Shown here piece by piece: positions 18,804-26,978 of a stretch of 64,000 nt of DNA. The position numbers were made by a program, and so were the translations under genes. The notes below the pieces were generated by a model. It was given only the letters and a program-made list of their open reading frames with translations, was not told where the DNA came from and did not search any database. The first letter of the stretch is position 1, and each line of letters begins with the position of its first letter. Source of the stretch: Roseomonas sp. KE2513 (lineage in GTDB: Bacteria > Pseudomonadota > Alphaproteobacteria > Acetobacterales > Acetobacteraceae); assembly GCF_016107305.1 (NCBI RefSeq), contig NZ_RCVR01000003.1, forward strand, positions 241,487 to 305,486, given 5' to 3'.

Positions 18804-19454
18804 TCAGGGCCGCAGGGCGGAGAGGGTGAAGTCGATCACGTGCCGCCGCCGTCGGCCGATTGCCGCCTTCGTGCCGAGGCGCGCGCCGAAGATCGCGGAG
18901 AGGGTGCGGTTGTTCGAGAAGTAGAAGTAGGAGAGCCCGGCGATGGAGATATAGACATCGATGGGATCGAGGTCGTCGCGGAACACGCCCTCGGCCGCGC
19001 CGCGCGCCAGCGTCTCCCCGAGCAGGTCGATGAGCGGCGAGTGCATCCGGCGCAGCCCTGGCGAGGCCCGCAGGTGGCGCGCCGCGTGCTGGTTTTCGTC
19101 GTTCAGCAGGGCCACGAATTCCGGATGGGCCGCGAGGTAGTCGAAGGAGAAGCCCACCAGCCGCTCCATCGCATCGAGCGGCGCGAGGTCGGCCAGTTGC
19201 AGTGCTCTCTCCTGCGCGCGGATCTCAGCGTAGACCGCCTCCAGCGCCGCGGCGTAGAGGTCCTCCTTCGTGCCGAAGTGGTGGTAGACAAGCTGCTTGT
19301 TCACGCCCGCGCGCGCCGCGATCTCGTCCACCCGCGCGCCGGCGAGGCCCTTCTCCGCGAACTCGCCGATGGCGGCGCCGAGCAGCGCGCGCCGGGTGCT
19401 CTCCGGGTCGCGCCGCCCGCGCGGGCGTTCGGTCGGGGCGGGCGGGCGGGGCAT
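18804..19454 (-). CDS. TetR-family transcriptional regulator
   Basis: 216 residues: an N-terminal TetR helix-turn-helix (FAEKGLAGARVDEIAARAGV, NKQLVYHHFGTKEDLY, about residues 32-70) and a C-terminal ligand/dimer domain like TetR_C proteins of the RutR/YcdC branch. ATG 19454 is used; the upstream continuation of the frame overlaps the divergent gene and looks like junk. It is followed by the permease operon and faces the binding-protein gene. Two matching palindromes flank it, one before its own start and one before the permease, which suggests autoregulation plus control of the uptake operon. Confidence 0.93.
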   Translation of the reverse strand: MPRPPAPTERPRGRRDPESTRRALLGAAIGEFAEKGLAGARVDEIAARAGVNKQLVYHHFGTKEDLYAAALEAVYAEIRAQERALQLADLAPLDAMERLVGFSFDYLAAHPEFVALLNDENQHAARHLRASPGLRRMHSPLIDLLGETLARGAAEGVFRDDLDPIDVYISIAGLSYFYFSNNRTLSAIFGARLGTKAAIGRRRRHVIDFTLSALRP

Positions 19455-19472
19455 GGCGAGGGGTCTCCATAC

Positions 19473-19486
19473 CAACCATCTGGTTG
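19473..19486. promoter_or_regulatory. Putative TetR operator 2 (tetR leader)
   Basis: CAACCATCTGGTTG is a perfect dyad with 6-base arms and a 2-base centre, 19 bases before the tetR start codon and about 115 bases before the divergent binding-protein gene. It matches operator 1 at 12 of 14 positions. One bound repressor here could control tetR and perhaps the divergent gene too. Confidence 0.65.
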
Positions 19487-19531
19487 ATTGTTGTTGCGGC
19501 ACGTGATGGGCGCCGATAGGCTTTTCGCGAC

Positions 19532-19574
19532 GCCGCCCGGCCATAGTCCGGGCCGCCCGGCCATAGTCCGGGCC
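19532..19574. repeat. 20-bp tandem direct repeat, two copies
   Basis: Two exact 20-base units (19532-19551 and 19552-19571, plus three matching bases) in the leader of the binding-protein gene. Each unit contains a CCCGG...CCGGG short hairpin around CCATAGT. The start codon is 28 bases downstream of the repeat, so it lies in the likely promoter or 5' untranslated region. It may be replication slippage or a paired regulatory site. Confidence 0.85.
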
Positions 19575-19601
19575 ACCCTTCGATAAGCGGAGACGCCTCG
19601 C

Positions 19602-20615
19602 ATGACCAGGGACCCTTCCGTCCTCCCTCGCCGCGGGATGCTCCTCGCGGGGCTGGCCGCGCCCTTCGTTCCGCGCGTCGCGCGGGCGGCCGAGCGGGTG
19701 ACCTTCGTGCTCAACTGGACCGCGGCCGCCGACCACTGCCCCTACTACCTCGCGAAGGCGCAGGGCTGGTACGAGAAGGCGGGTCTGGACGTGACGATCG
19801 AGGCGGGGCGCGGCTCCGGTGCCTCCGCTCAGCGCGTGGCGGCGGGCACGGCGCAGCTCGGCATCGCCGACATGCCGACGGCGCTGCTCGCGCGCAGCCG
19901 CGGCGGCAACCTCGCGGCGGTCATGACCGTCTACGCGAACTCGCCGCAGACCTTCTACTGGCTCCGCAGCAGCGGCATCTCGGGCCCGCGTGATTTTCCC
20001 GGCCGCTCCGTCGGCAATCCGCCGGGGGATGCCGCGCGCATCATGTGGCCGGTCTTCGCGCGGCGCGTGGGCATCGATCCGGGCTCCGTGCGCTTCGTCA
20101 ACATCGCGCCGCCCGCGAAGATCCCTTCGCTCAAGAGCAAGGTGATCGACATCACCACCGACTTCTGGAACGAGCACGATCTGAAGGTGCGCGAGTTCGG
20201 CGCCGATCTCGGCTTCCAGCGCTGGAGCGACCTCGGGCTCAATCCCTACGGCAACTCCATCATCGCGAACGGCGACGTGCTGGCGAAGCAGCCCGACCTG
20301 GTGCGGACCTTCGTGCAGGTCTCCCAGCGCGCCTTCGCTGCCACGGTGGCCGATCCGCAGCCGGCGCTGCGCGCGCTCTTCGCCGCCGTCTCGGGCCTCG
20401 ACGACTGGACGCAGCAGCGGCAGTGGGAGCGCGTGAAGGAGCTGATGCGCGACCCGACGACGACCTCCGTCGCGCTCGGCGCCTTCGAGGCCGCGCGGAT
20501 GCGCGCCGACTACGACCTTATCCAGAGCCAGTTCGAGGGCGCGCAGCCCTTCGACCTGGACAAGGCCTACACCAACGCCTTCCTCGACACCGGCACCAAG
20601 ATGTCGGCGGCCTGA
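19602..20615 (+). CDS. ABC transporter substrate-binding protein, NMT1/THI5-like
   Basis: 337 residues with a signal peptide (RRGMLLAGLAAPFVPRVARA, possibly Tat-like because of the Arg pair) followed by an NMT1/SsuA-type ligand domain: FVLNWTAAADHCPYYLAKAQ, GWYEKAGLDVTIEAG and GTAQLGIADMPTALLARSRG. Family members bind pyrimidines, sulfonates, taurine or nitrate; the FVLNWTA...PYY start is typical of the pyrimidine/thiamine-precursor branch. It is divergent from tetR and probably works with the permease and ATPase of the neighbouring operon. Confidence 0.92.
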   Translation: MTRDPSVLPRRGMLLAGLAAPFVPRVARAAERVTFVLNWTAAADHCPYYLAKAQGWYEKAGLDVTIEAGRGSGASAQRVAAGTAQLGIADMPTALLARSRGGNLAAVMTVYANSPQTFYWLRSSGISGPRDFPGRSVGNPPGDAARIMWPVFARRVGIDPGSVRFVNIAPPAKIPSLKSKVIDITTDFWNEHDLKVREFGADLGFQRWSDLGLNPYGNSIIANGDVLAKQPDLVRTFVQVSQRAFAATVADPQPALRALFAAVSGLDDWTQQRQWERVKELMRDPTTTSVALGAFEAARMRADYDLIQSQFEGAQPFDLDKAYTNAFLDTGTKMSAA

Positions 20616-20618
20616 GGG

Positions 20619-21728
20619 CTAGAGCCCCAGCAGGTCCAGCGTGCGCCCCACCACCCGCGCCTCGTCATAGCGGGCGAGCGCGCGGGCCCGCGCCGCCTCC
20701 CCCATGCGACGGCGCAGGGCCGCGTCGTCGGTGAGCTGGTTCAGCGCCGCCGCCAGCGGGGCGACGGCGGCCGGCGGCACCAGCAGGCCGGTTTCCCCGG
20801 GGACCACCTGTTCGCGCGGGCCACTGATGTCGGTGGCGACGACCGGCAATCCCGTCAGCATCGCCTCGATGACCGACATCGGCAGGCCCTCGAAGTGGCT
20901 CGGCAGGCAGAAGATGTCGGAGGCAGCCAGCACGCGCTCTGTGTCGTGCCGGTAGCCGAGGCGGCGGACGCGCGGCCCGAGGGTTCCGGCGGCGCGGGCG
21001 AAGTCCGGCTCGACATTGCCGCCGTGGTCGGTCGAGAGGCGCTCGCCGACGACCCAGAGCGTGGCGCCGGGCACGGCCTCCATGGCGCGCAGCAACTCGG
21101 GATGTCCCTTGTGGCGCACGAGGCGGGAGACGGCGGTCACGACCACCTCTTCCGGTGACGCGCCGAGTTCGGCCCGCACTTCGGCGCGGGCAACGGGGTC
21201 GGGGCGGAAGCGGGCGGGGTCGCGGCCGTTCAGCGCGGCGGTGGCGTGGCGGTGGATGCGGAGGCGCCGGGCGTCGCCCGCCTCCTCCTCGCTGACGGTC
21301 AGGAAGGTGTCGGTCAGCCGCCCGCCGATCCACTCCATCGCGAGCGAGAGGCCGCGGCGCCAGAGCGGGCCGGGCTGGTTGAAGAGGAAGCCGTGCACCG
21401 TGTAGGCGGTGCGGGGCACGCCCTCCAGCCGCGCGGCCACGCGGGCGAGGAGGCCCGCGATGGGGAAATGGGCGTGCACGAGGTTCGGTCGGCGCTCGCG
21501 GATGACCTGCCGGAGACAGCGCAGCGCCGCGAGGTTCGCGCGCGGCGAGAGGCTGCGCGAGAAGGGCACGGGGATGACGGTGAAGCCCTCCGCCCGCACG
21601 ATCTCCAGCAGCGGCCCCTCGGCGCAGGCGGCCAGCACCTCGTGCCCGCGGGCGCGGGCGCCGCGCATCAGCGGCAGGATGAAGTGGCGAAGCGAGAAAT
21701 CGACGTTGGCGATGAAGAGGACGCGCAC
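20619..21728 (-). CDS. Glycosyltransferase family 4 (GT4)
   Basis: 369 residues with a GT-B fold. The N-terminal acceptor domain starts VRVLFIANVDFSLRHFILP and includes LVHAHFPIAGLLARVAARL; the C-terminal donor domain has VSRLVRHKGHPELLRA, then PSHFEGLPMSVIEAMLTG with the EX7E signature, and GETGLLVPP. Such enzymes use a nucleotide sugar to build capsule or O-antigen chains. GTG 21728 is the proposed start; the frame upstream of it lies within rsmB. It follows rsmB by eight bases. The rhamnose genes at 27.6 kb could supply donor sugar, but no direct link is visible. Confidence 0.9.
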   Translation of the reverse strand: MRVLFIANVDFSLRHFILPLMRGARARGHEVLAACAEGPLLEIVRAEGFTVIPVPFSRSLSPRANLAALRCLRQVIRERRPNLVHAHFPIAGLLARVAARLEGVPRTAYTVHGFLFNQPGPLWRRGLSLAMEWIGGRLTDTFLTVSEEEAGDARRLRIHRHATAALNGRDPARFRPDPVARAEVRAELGASPEEVVVTAVSRLVRHKGHPELLRAMEAVPGATLWVVGERLSTDHGGNVEPDFARAAGTLGPRVRRLGYRHDTERVLAASDIFCLPSHFEGLPMSVIEAMLTGLPVVATDISGPREQVVPGETGLLVPPAAVAPLAAALNQLTDDAALRRRMGEAARARALARYDEARVVGRTLDLLGL

Positions 21729-21736
21729 GGCGCCGC

Positions 21737-22984
21737 CTAGCCCCGCCTGAAGCGGGCGACGAAGAAGCCGTCCATGCCGCCGCGCTCGCCCCAGAGATCC
21801 GGGCGGGTGCGGAGGGCGCCGGCGGGGGTGATGGCGTCCTCCAGACCCGGCACCTCCTCTGCCCGCACGGGGTCGGGGGTGAGGCCGAGGGCGGCGAGGC
21901 GGGCGAGATGCTCCTCCCCCTCCTCCGGCTGGAGGGAGCAGGTGGCGACAACCAGCCGCCCGCCCGGCGCCACCAGCCCCGCCGCCGCCTCGATCAGCGC
22001 GGCCTGGGTGGCGGCGAGCTTCGGCACGTCGCGCGGGCGGCGGAGATGCGGCACCTCCGGGTGGCGGCGGATGGTGCCGGTCGCGGTGCAGGGGGCATCC
22101 AGTAGCACGGCCCCGAAGCCTCCGCGCCGCTCGGCGGCCCAGGGGATGACGTCGGCGACCGCCACCTCGGCCGTCATCTTCAGGCGCGCGAGGTTCTCGC
22201 GCAGGCGGGTGGCGCGGCGCTCGTCCTTCTCCACCGCCGTGACCGCGGCGCCGGCAGCAACCAACTGCGCGGTCTTCCCGCCGGGCGCGGCGCAGAGATC
22301 GGCCACCCGCTCCCCCGGCGTTGCGGCCAGCAGGCGCGCGGGCAGACTGGCGGCGGCGTCCTGCGCCCAGAAGCCGCCTTCGGCGAAGCCGGGGATCTCG
22401 GTGATGCGCGTGCCGGGCGCAAGGCGCGCGGTGCCGTTGGGCAGAAGTTCCGCCCCCTCCGGCGGCGCGCTGCCGGGGACGAGGGAGAGGTCGAGCGGGG
22501 CCGGGCGGGTATGGGCCTCCGCGATCGCGCGCACCTTCGGGCCATAGGCGGCGTGCCAAGCGGACCAGAGCCAGGCGGGGGTGTCGAGGCGCGGCGCGTC
22601 CAGCGCCTCCAGCGCGGCCGGGCCCTCGGCCGCGACCTTGCGGAGTACGGCGTTTACCAGCCCGGCAAAGGGCTTCGGCGCAAGCGAGACGGCGGTGGCG
22701 ACAGCCGCGTGCGGGGGCGTGCCGAGCAGCAGCAGCTCCGCCGCGCCGATCCGGAGCGCCTGGAGCGCGGGCGGCGAGGGCGCGCGCCGGAGATAGGGTT
22801 CCAGCACCGCGTCGATGCTGCCGAGGCGCCGCAGCACCGCGGCCGCGATCCGGTGGGCCGCCGCCCGGTCGCGCGGCTGGATGTGGCCGGGCAGGGCATC
22901 CAGCGCCTCCTCCAGCCCTCGCCGGCGTTCCAACACGGCGGAGAGAAGGGAGAAGGCGGCGGAACGGGTGGGATTGGCAGGCAT
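21737..22984 (-). CDS. rsmB: RsmB/NOP-family 16S rRNA (cytosine-C5) methyltransferase
   Basis: 415 residues: an N-terminal NusB-like RNA-binding domain (about 1-135) and a C-terminal SAM methyltransferase. Visible motifs are LCAAPGGKTAQL (SAM binding), LLDAPCTATGTIRRHPEV with one catalytic Cys, and ATCSLQPEEGEEH with the second. These define m5C RNA methyltransferases, of which RsmB modifies C967 in 16S rRNA. The gene is upstream of the GT4 gene on the same strand and divergent from nothing nearby. Length and domain order are normal. Confidence 0.92.
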   Translation of the reverse strand: MPANPTRSAAFSLLSAVLERRRGLEEALDALPGHIQPRDRAAAHRIAAAVLRRLGSIDAVLEPYLRRAPSPPALQALRIGAAELLLLGTPPHAAVATAVSLAPKPFAGLVNAVLRKVAAEGPAALEALDAPRLDTPAWLWSAWHAAYGPKVRAIAEAHTRPAPLDLSLVPGSAPPEGAELLPNGTARLAPGTRITEIPGFAEGGFWAQDAAASLPARLLAATPGERVADLCAAPGGKTAQLVAAGAAVTAVEKDERRATRLRENLARLKMTAEVAVADVIPWAAERRGGFGAVLLDAPCTATGTIRRHPEVPHLRRPRDVPKLAATQAALIEAAAGLVAPGGRLVVATCSLQPEEGEEHLARLAALGLTPDPVRAEEVPGLEDAITPAGALRTRPDLWGERGGMDGFFVARFRRG

Positions 22985-23060
22985 CGCGGAGGCGATTGGC
23001 GCATTTCGCGCCCGCTGTGCAGCCCCCTTTCGCGCCGCCCTGCCATGGGCGGCGGTGCCC

Positions 23061-23957
23061 TCAGCCCTCCCGCGCGCGGGCCCGGAAGAGAAGCGTGAGG
23101 CCGGTCAGGGTCAGCGCCCCGCCCGCGAGGTCGGCCCAGCCGAGCACCTCGCCCAGGGCCGCCCAGCCGATCAGCGTGGCGACCGGGGGTGCCAGCAGCT
23201 GCAGCGCCGCCGCGGTGGAGGGTGGGAAGCGCCGAAGGAGCACGAAGAGCAGGGCATAGCCGCCCACCCCCACCACCGTGACGCTGTAGGCGAGGGACAG
23301 CCAGACCGGCAGGCTGGCCGTGGTCGGCGGCGCGCCCTCCATCACCACGGCGAGCACGAGCAGCAGCGCCGCGCTGACGAGGCTCTGCCCAGCGGTGGCG
23401 GACCAGAGGTCCACCCGGCCCCGCGCGGGCGCGAAGGCCAGCAGCCCCGCGGCCTGGCTGGCGGCGCCGAGCAGCGCGAGGCCGACGCCCAGCCCCTCGC
23501 CAGGGTTACCGAGGTGCCCGCCGACCCGCGCCCCGCCGAGCAGCGCGACCCCGCCCCAACCGAGCGCCAGCCCGATCCAGGCCATCGGGGAGGGGCGACG
23601 GCCGAAGAACAACACCTCCCCCAGGGCAACCACGAGCGGGGTGGCAGCCGTGATCAGCGCGACGAGGCCGGAGGGGATGAGTGACATCGCCCACCAGGAG
23701 AAGGCGAGATAGCCGCCCGTTCCCAGCAGCCCCATGACCACCACGCGCCCGAGGTCCGCCCGGCCCGGCCAGCGCGAGCGCGTGGCCCAGGCAAGCCCGA
23801 GGAGGAGGGGAGCAGTGGCGACGAAGCGGAAGGCCAGGCCCCAGAAGGGCGGCCATTCCAGCACCACCACCCGTGCCGCGTTGAAGGCCGACCCCCAGAT
23901 CAGCACGAAGGCGACGGCCAGCGCGGCGGAACGCCACGCCTCACCACGGCCAGTCAT
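23061..23957 (-). CDS. EamA/DMT-family transporter
   Basis: 298 residues with about ten membrane helices in two EamA repeats (first repeat includes LIWGSAFNAARV and PSGLVALITAATPLVVALGE; second ends in PPVATLIGWAALGEVLGWAD). Members export amino acids or other metabolites by proton exchange. ATG 23957 (MTGRGEAWRSAAL) is preferred to the longer start at 24020, whose extra residues are polar and Pro-rich. No regulator is adjacent; the substrate is unknown. Confidence 0.9.
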   Translation of the reverse strand: MTGRGEAWRSAALAVAFVLIWGSAFNAARVVVLEWPPFWGLAFRFVATAPLLLGLAWATRSRWPGRADLGRVVVMGLLGTGGYLAFSWWAMSLIPSGLVALITAATPLVVALGEVLFFGRRPSPMAWIGLALGWGGVALLGGARVGGHLGNPGEGLGVGLALLGAASQAAGLLAFAPARGRVDLWSATAGQSLVSAALLLVLAVVMEGAPPTTASLPVWLSLAYSVTVVGVGGYALLFVLLRRFPPSTAAALQLLAPPVATLIGWAALGEVLGWADLAGGALTLTGLTLLFRARAREG

Positions 23958-24141
23958 CTCGACATCCTGGTCATCGCTCCCGCATCGGTGGCCCGGAGCA
24001 GGCGGCGCAAGGGGCGGCACGCCAGGACCGGCAGCCCCCCGTGCCGCGGCAGGAGAAGCCAGGACGGGATTTGCGTCGAAACGCCGGCGGCGGGAACCGG
24101 CATTTTCTCGGTGCGGCCATGCCCGGGTGGGGAGCCGGGAT

Positions 24142-24173
24142 GGCCCGCGGCCCCCTTCACGGGGCCGCGGGCC
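24142..24173 (-). terminator. Strong G/C hairpin after the RTX gene
   Basis: A perfect 13-bp inverted repeat (24142-24154 and 24161-24173) with a 6-base loop CTTCAC, beginning 16 bases after the RTX stop in its direction of transcription. No clear T-run follows, so it would be an intrinsic-like terminator or an mRNA 3'-end protecting hairpin. Confidence 0.7.
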
Positions 24174-24188
24174 GGAAGCCCCTGGGGC

Positions 24189-26690
24189 TCAGCCGAAGAG
24201 GAAGTCCTCGGCGCCGAGCGACTGGAGCGACAGGTTCATGATGGTCACCGTATCGGTCCCGGAGAGGCTGATCAGCACGTTTTCGCCGACCTGGGTGCTC
24301 GCCGCCATGACCTGCGCGAAGCTGGAGAAGCTGCCAGCCTGGAAAGCAATGACGTCCCTGTTCCCGGCCGCCTGGCCGAAATCATGGACCACGTCCGCGC
24401 CGGAGCCCGGAGCGAAGACAAAGTGGTCGCTCCCGGCCTCCCCGTAGAGGTCGTCGTTGCCGGCGCCGCCGGCGAGCACGTCATCCCCGCTTCCACCAAC
24501 GAGGATGTCGCCGCCGTCACCGCCCATGAGGGTGTCGTTGCCGGCATCCCCGCGGAGGTGGTCGTTGCCCGCCTCGCCCCACATGAAGTCGTTGTCGTCA
24601 CCGCCGAAGGCGAGGTCGTCGCCGTCGCCGCCCACCAGGGTGTCGTTGCCGGTATCGCCCAGGAGAATGTCGTTGCCGCCGTCGCCGCGAAGGTGGTCGT
24701 TCCCCGCCTCGCCCACGAGGAGGTCGTCGTCGTCACCGCCGAAGGCGAGGTCGTCGCCGTCGCCGCCCGCCAGGGTGTCGTTGCCGGTATCGCCCAGGAG
24801 AATGTCGTTGCCGCCGTCGCCGCGGAGTTGGTCGTTCCCCGCCTCGCCCACGAGGAGGTCGTCGTCGTCGCCGCCGAAAGCGAGGTCGTCGCCGTCGCCG
24901 CCCGCCAGGGTGTCGTTGCCCGCTTCGCCCCAGAGGATGTCGCTGTCTTCGCCACCCAAGGCGAGGTCGTGGCCGTCGCCGCCCACCAGGGTATCGGTGC
25001 CGGCGGCGCCGATAAGGGTGTCGTTCCCGGCATCGCCGCGGAGGTGGTCGTTGCCCGCCTCGCCCCAGAGGATGTCATCGTCGTTGCCGGCGAAGGCGAG
25101 GTCGTCGCCGTCGCCGCCCACCAGGATGTCGGCGCCGCTGTCACCCACGAGGATGTCGTTGCCAGCATCGCCGCGAAGGTGGTCGTTGCCCGCCATTCCC
25201 CAGAGGACGTCGCTGTCGTCGCCACCGAAGGCGAGGTCGTTGCCGTCGCCGCCGATGATGCCGTCGTCGCCGCCCTCGCCGACGAGAACGTCGTCGCCGT
25301 TGCCGCCGCTGAGGACGTCGTTCCCGGCGCCGGCAAACAGTGCGTCGTTGCCATCGCCGCTGGAGAGCAGGTTCGCGCCTGTGTCGCCAATCAGCACGTC
25401 CGCGAAGGCGGAGCCGGTGAGATTCTCAATGCTCGTCAGCGTGTCGCCCTGCGCGTCGCCACCGGCGGTGGTCCCGAGCGAGAGGTCCACCGTCACCCCG
25501 GCCGAGGAGGTGCTGTAGTCTGCGATGTCGCTGCCGAGGCCGCCGTCCAGCGCATCGCCGCCCGCGCCGCCGGAGAGCAGGTTGGCGCCCGCGTCGCCCG
25601 TCAGCACGTCGGCGAATGCGGAGCCGGTGAGGTTCTCGATGTTCGTCAGCGTGTCGCCCTGCGCGTCACCGCCGGTGGCGGTCCCGAGCGAGAGGTCCAC
25701 CGTCACGCTGGCCGAGGAGGCGCTGTAGTCGGCCGTGTCGGTGCCGGTGCCGCCGTCCAGCACGTCGGCGCCCGCGCCGCCGGCCAGGGTGTCGTTGCCG
25801 TCCCCGCCCGACAGGCTATTCGCTCCGGCATCGCCCACCAGCCGGTCCGCGAAGGCGGAGCCGGTGAGATTCTCGATGCTCGTCAGCGTGTCGCCCTGCG
25901 CGTCGCCGCCGGCGGCGGTCCCGAGCGAGAGGTCCACCGTCACGCCGGCCGAGGAACCGGCGTAGGCAGCGGCGTCGATGCCGATGCCGCCGTCCAGTAC
26001 ATCGGCGCCCGTGCCGCCCGTCAGGACGTCGTCGCCGTTCCCGCCGAGGAGGGTATCGTCGCCGTCGCCGCCGAGCAGCGCATTGTTCCCGGCATCGCCC
26101 ACCAGCTGGTCCGCGAAGGCGGAGCCGATGAGGTTCTCGAACGCTGTCAGCGCGTCGCCCTGCGCGTCGCCGCCGCTGCCCGTCCCTGTCGCGAGGCTCA
26201 CGGTGACGCCGGCCGTGGAGGCGCTGTAGTCGGCGGTGTCGGTGCCGTTGCCGCCGTCCAGCGCATCGGCGCCCGTGCCACCCGCCAGCGTGTCGTTGCC
26301 GTCGCCGCCGGAGAGCGTGTCGTTGCCCGCGTAGCCGCGCAGGACGTCGTTGCCGGATCCGGCCCGCAGCTCGTCGCCGAAGGCGCCGCCGGTCATCAGC
26401 AGGTTGCCCGTTCCCGCGGAAAGATCGAAGCTGACGCTGATTTGGGAGGGCTGCGCGAAGCTGCCGGCATCGAGCGACAGGGGCCGCGTGCTGGAGTCCG
26501 AGGGATAGATGTAGACGAACCTGTCCACGCTCCGGAAGGATTCGTTGCTGACCACATCGGCCAAGTCGCCGATCGACAGGTTGTCCGAGAGATTGATCGT
26601 GTTGGCGATGGGGACGTTGTTATTGACCAGATCGCCGCCGTTCAGCGCGTCGTAATCGGCGCCTAGGGTGTATCGGAAGGTTCCCGCCAT
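24189..26690 (-). CDS. Large RTX (hemolysin-type calcium-binding repeat) secreted protein
   Basis: 833 residues, extremely Asp/Gly-rich and acidic. After a unique N-terminal region (about 1-105, no signal peptide) come four copies of a ~50-residue module (DYSASSAGVTVDLSLGT ... IENLTGSAFADxLxGDAGAN) alternating with nonapeptides, then a long array of GGxGxDxLx nonapeptides arranged in higher-order 45-residue (five-nonapeptide) units, and a C-terminal region ending in DFLFG, typical of a type I secretion signal. Ca2+ would fold the repeats outside the cell. No enzymatic domain is recognised, so an adhesin, matrix or S-layer-like role is possible. No type I exporter gene is adjacent. Confidence 0.92.
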   Translation of the reverse strand: MAGTFRYTLGADYDALNGGDLVNNNVPIANTINLSDNLSIGDLADVVSNESFRSVDRFVYIYPSDSSTRPLSLDAGSFAQPSQISVSFDLSAGTGNLLMTGGAFGDELRAGSGNDVLRGYAGNDTLSGGDGNDTLAGGTGADALDGGNGTDTADYSASTAGVTVSLATGTGSGGDAQGDALTAFENLIGSAFADQLVGDAGNNALLGGDGDDTLLGGNGDDVLTGGTGADVLDGGIGIDAAAYAGSSAGVTVDLSLGTAAGGDAQGDTLTSIENLTGSAFADRLVGDAGANSLSGGDGNDTLAGGAGADVLDGGTGTDTADYSASSASVTVDLSLGTATGGDAQGDTLTNIENLTGSAFADVLTGDAGANLLSGGAGGDALDGGLGSDIADYSTSSAGVTVDLSLGTTAGGDAQGDTLTSIENLTGSAFADVLIGDTGANLLSSGDGNDALFAGAGNDVLSGGNGDDVLVGEGGDDGIIGGDGNDLAFGGDDSDVLWGMAGNDHLRGDAGNDILVGDSGADILVGGDGDDLAFAGNDDDILWGEAGNDHLRGDAGNDTLIGAAGTDTLVGGDGHDLALGGEDSDILWGEAGNDTLAGGDGDDLAFGGDDDDLLVGEAGNDQLRGDGGNDILLGDTGNDTLAGGDGDDLAFGGDDDDLLVGEAGNDHLRGDGGNDILLGDTGNDTLVGGDGDDLAFGGDDNDFMWGEAGNDHLRGDAGNDTLMGGDGGDILVGGSGDDVLAGGAGNDDLYGEAGSDHFVFAPGSGADVVHDFGQAAGNRDVIAFQAGSFSSFAQVMAASTQVGENVLISLSGTDTVTIMNLSLQSLGAEDFLFG
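24640..24909. repeat. 135-bp tandem DNA duplication inside the RTX gene
   Basis: Two adjacent 135-base units (24640-24774 and 24775-24909) differ at only about four positions, while other units of the same array are more diverged. Each codes for 45 residues, five nonapeptides. The near identity at DNA level points to a recent duplication or gene-conversion event, so the number of units may vary between strains. Confidence 0.85.
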
Positions 26691-26780
26691 GGGTCGTTTT
26701 GTCCTCTCGTCGCCTGCCCGGCTGGAACGGGCGCCTTTCGCGTCACCGGTCCGCCAGGGGATGGTCTAGGGCCGAAAGGT
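26691..26780 (-). promoter_or_regulatory. RTX gene leader with motifs shared with the gene at 27350
   Basis: On the minus strand the RTX start is preceded by AGGACAAAACGACC, and about 80 bases upstream by GTTCACCTTTCGGCC. The same two blocks (the first identical over 14 bases, the second GTTAACCTTTGGCC) occur at nearly the same distances before the small gene starting at 27350. The AGGA block probably serves as ribosome-binding site; the upstream block may be part of a shared promoter or operator. Confidence 0.6.
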
Positions 26781-26978
26781 GAACAAATCGTCTCCCGCCG
26801 TGCGTACCCGGCGGCCTCGATCATCGGCGGGCGCTGCCTGGGAGGGCCGCGATCCCCAAGCACATTTGCCGCGGCCGCGCTGGGGGCGCGACCGCGGGTT
26901 TCCCGCTGATCCATAGGTTTGGGCGTGGCGGAGGTGGTCTTGCCGCCCCGCGCCGCCTTGCTTCCTGTCCCTCCGCCG
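26781..26978. other. Gap between the small gene and the RTX leader
   Basis: About 200 bases of G/C-rich DNA with no recognised gene. A minus-strand frame crosses it (26821-27039) whose protein could continue the small upstream gene if there were a frameshift near 27040, but I cannot show this. Confidence 0.4.

Noticed and set aside
23988..26666. A very long open frame on the plus strand opposite the RTX gene
   Set aside because: It is a mirror of the repetitive acidic RTX coding sequence; its Val/Ala-rich low-complexity protein has no family resemblance and no start context.
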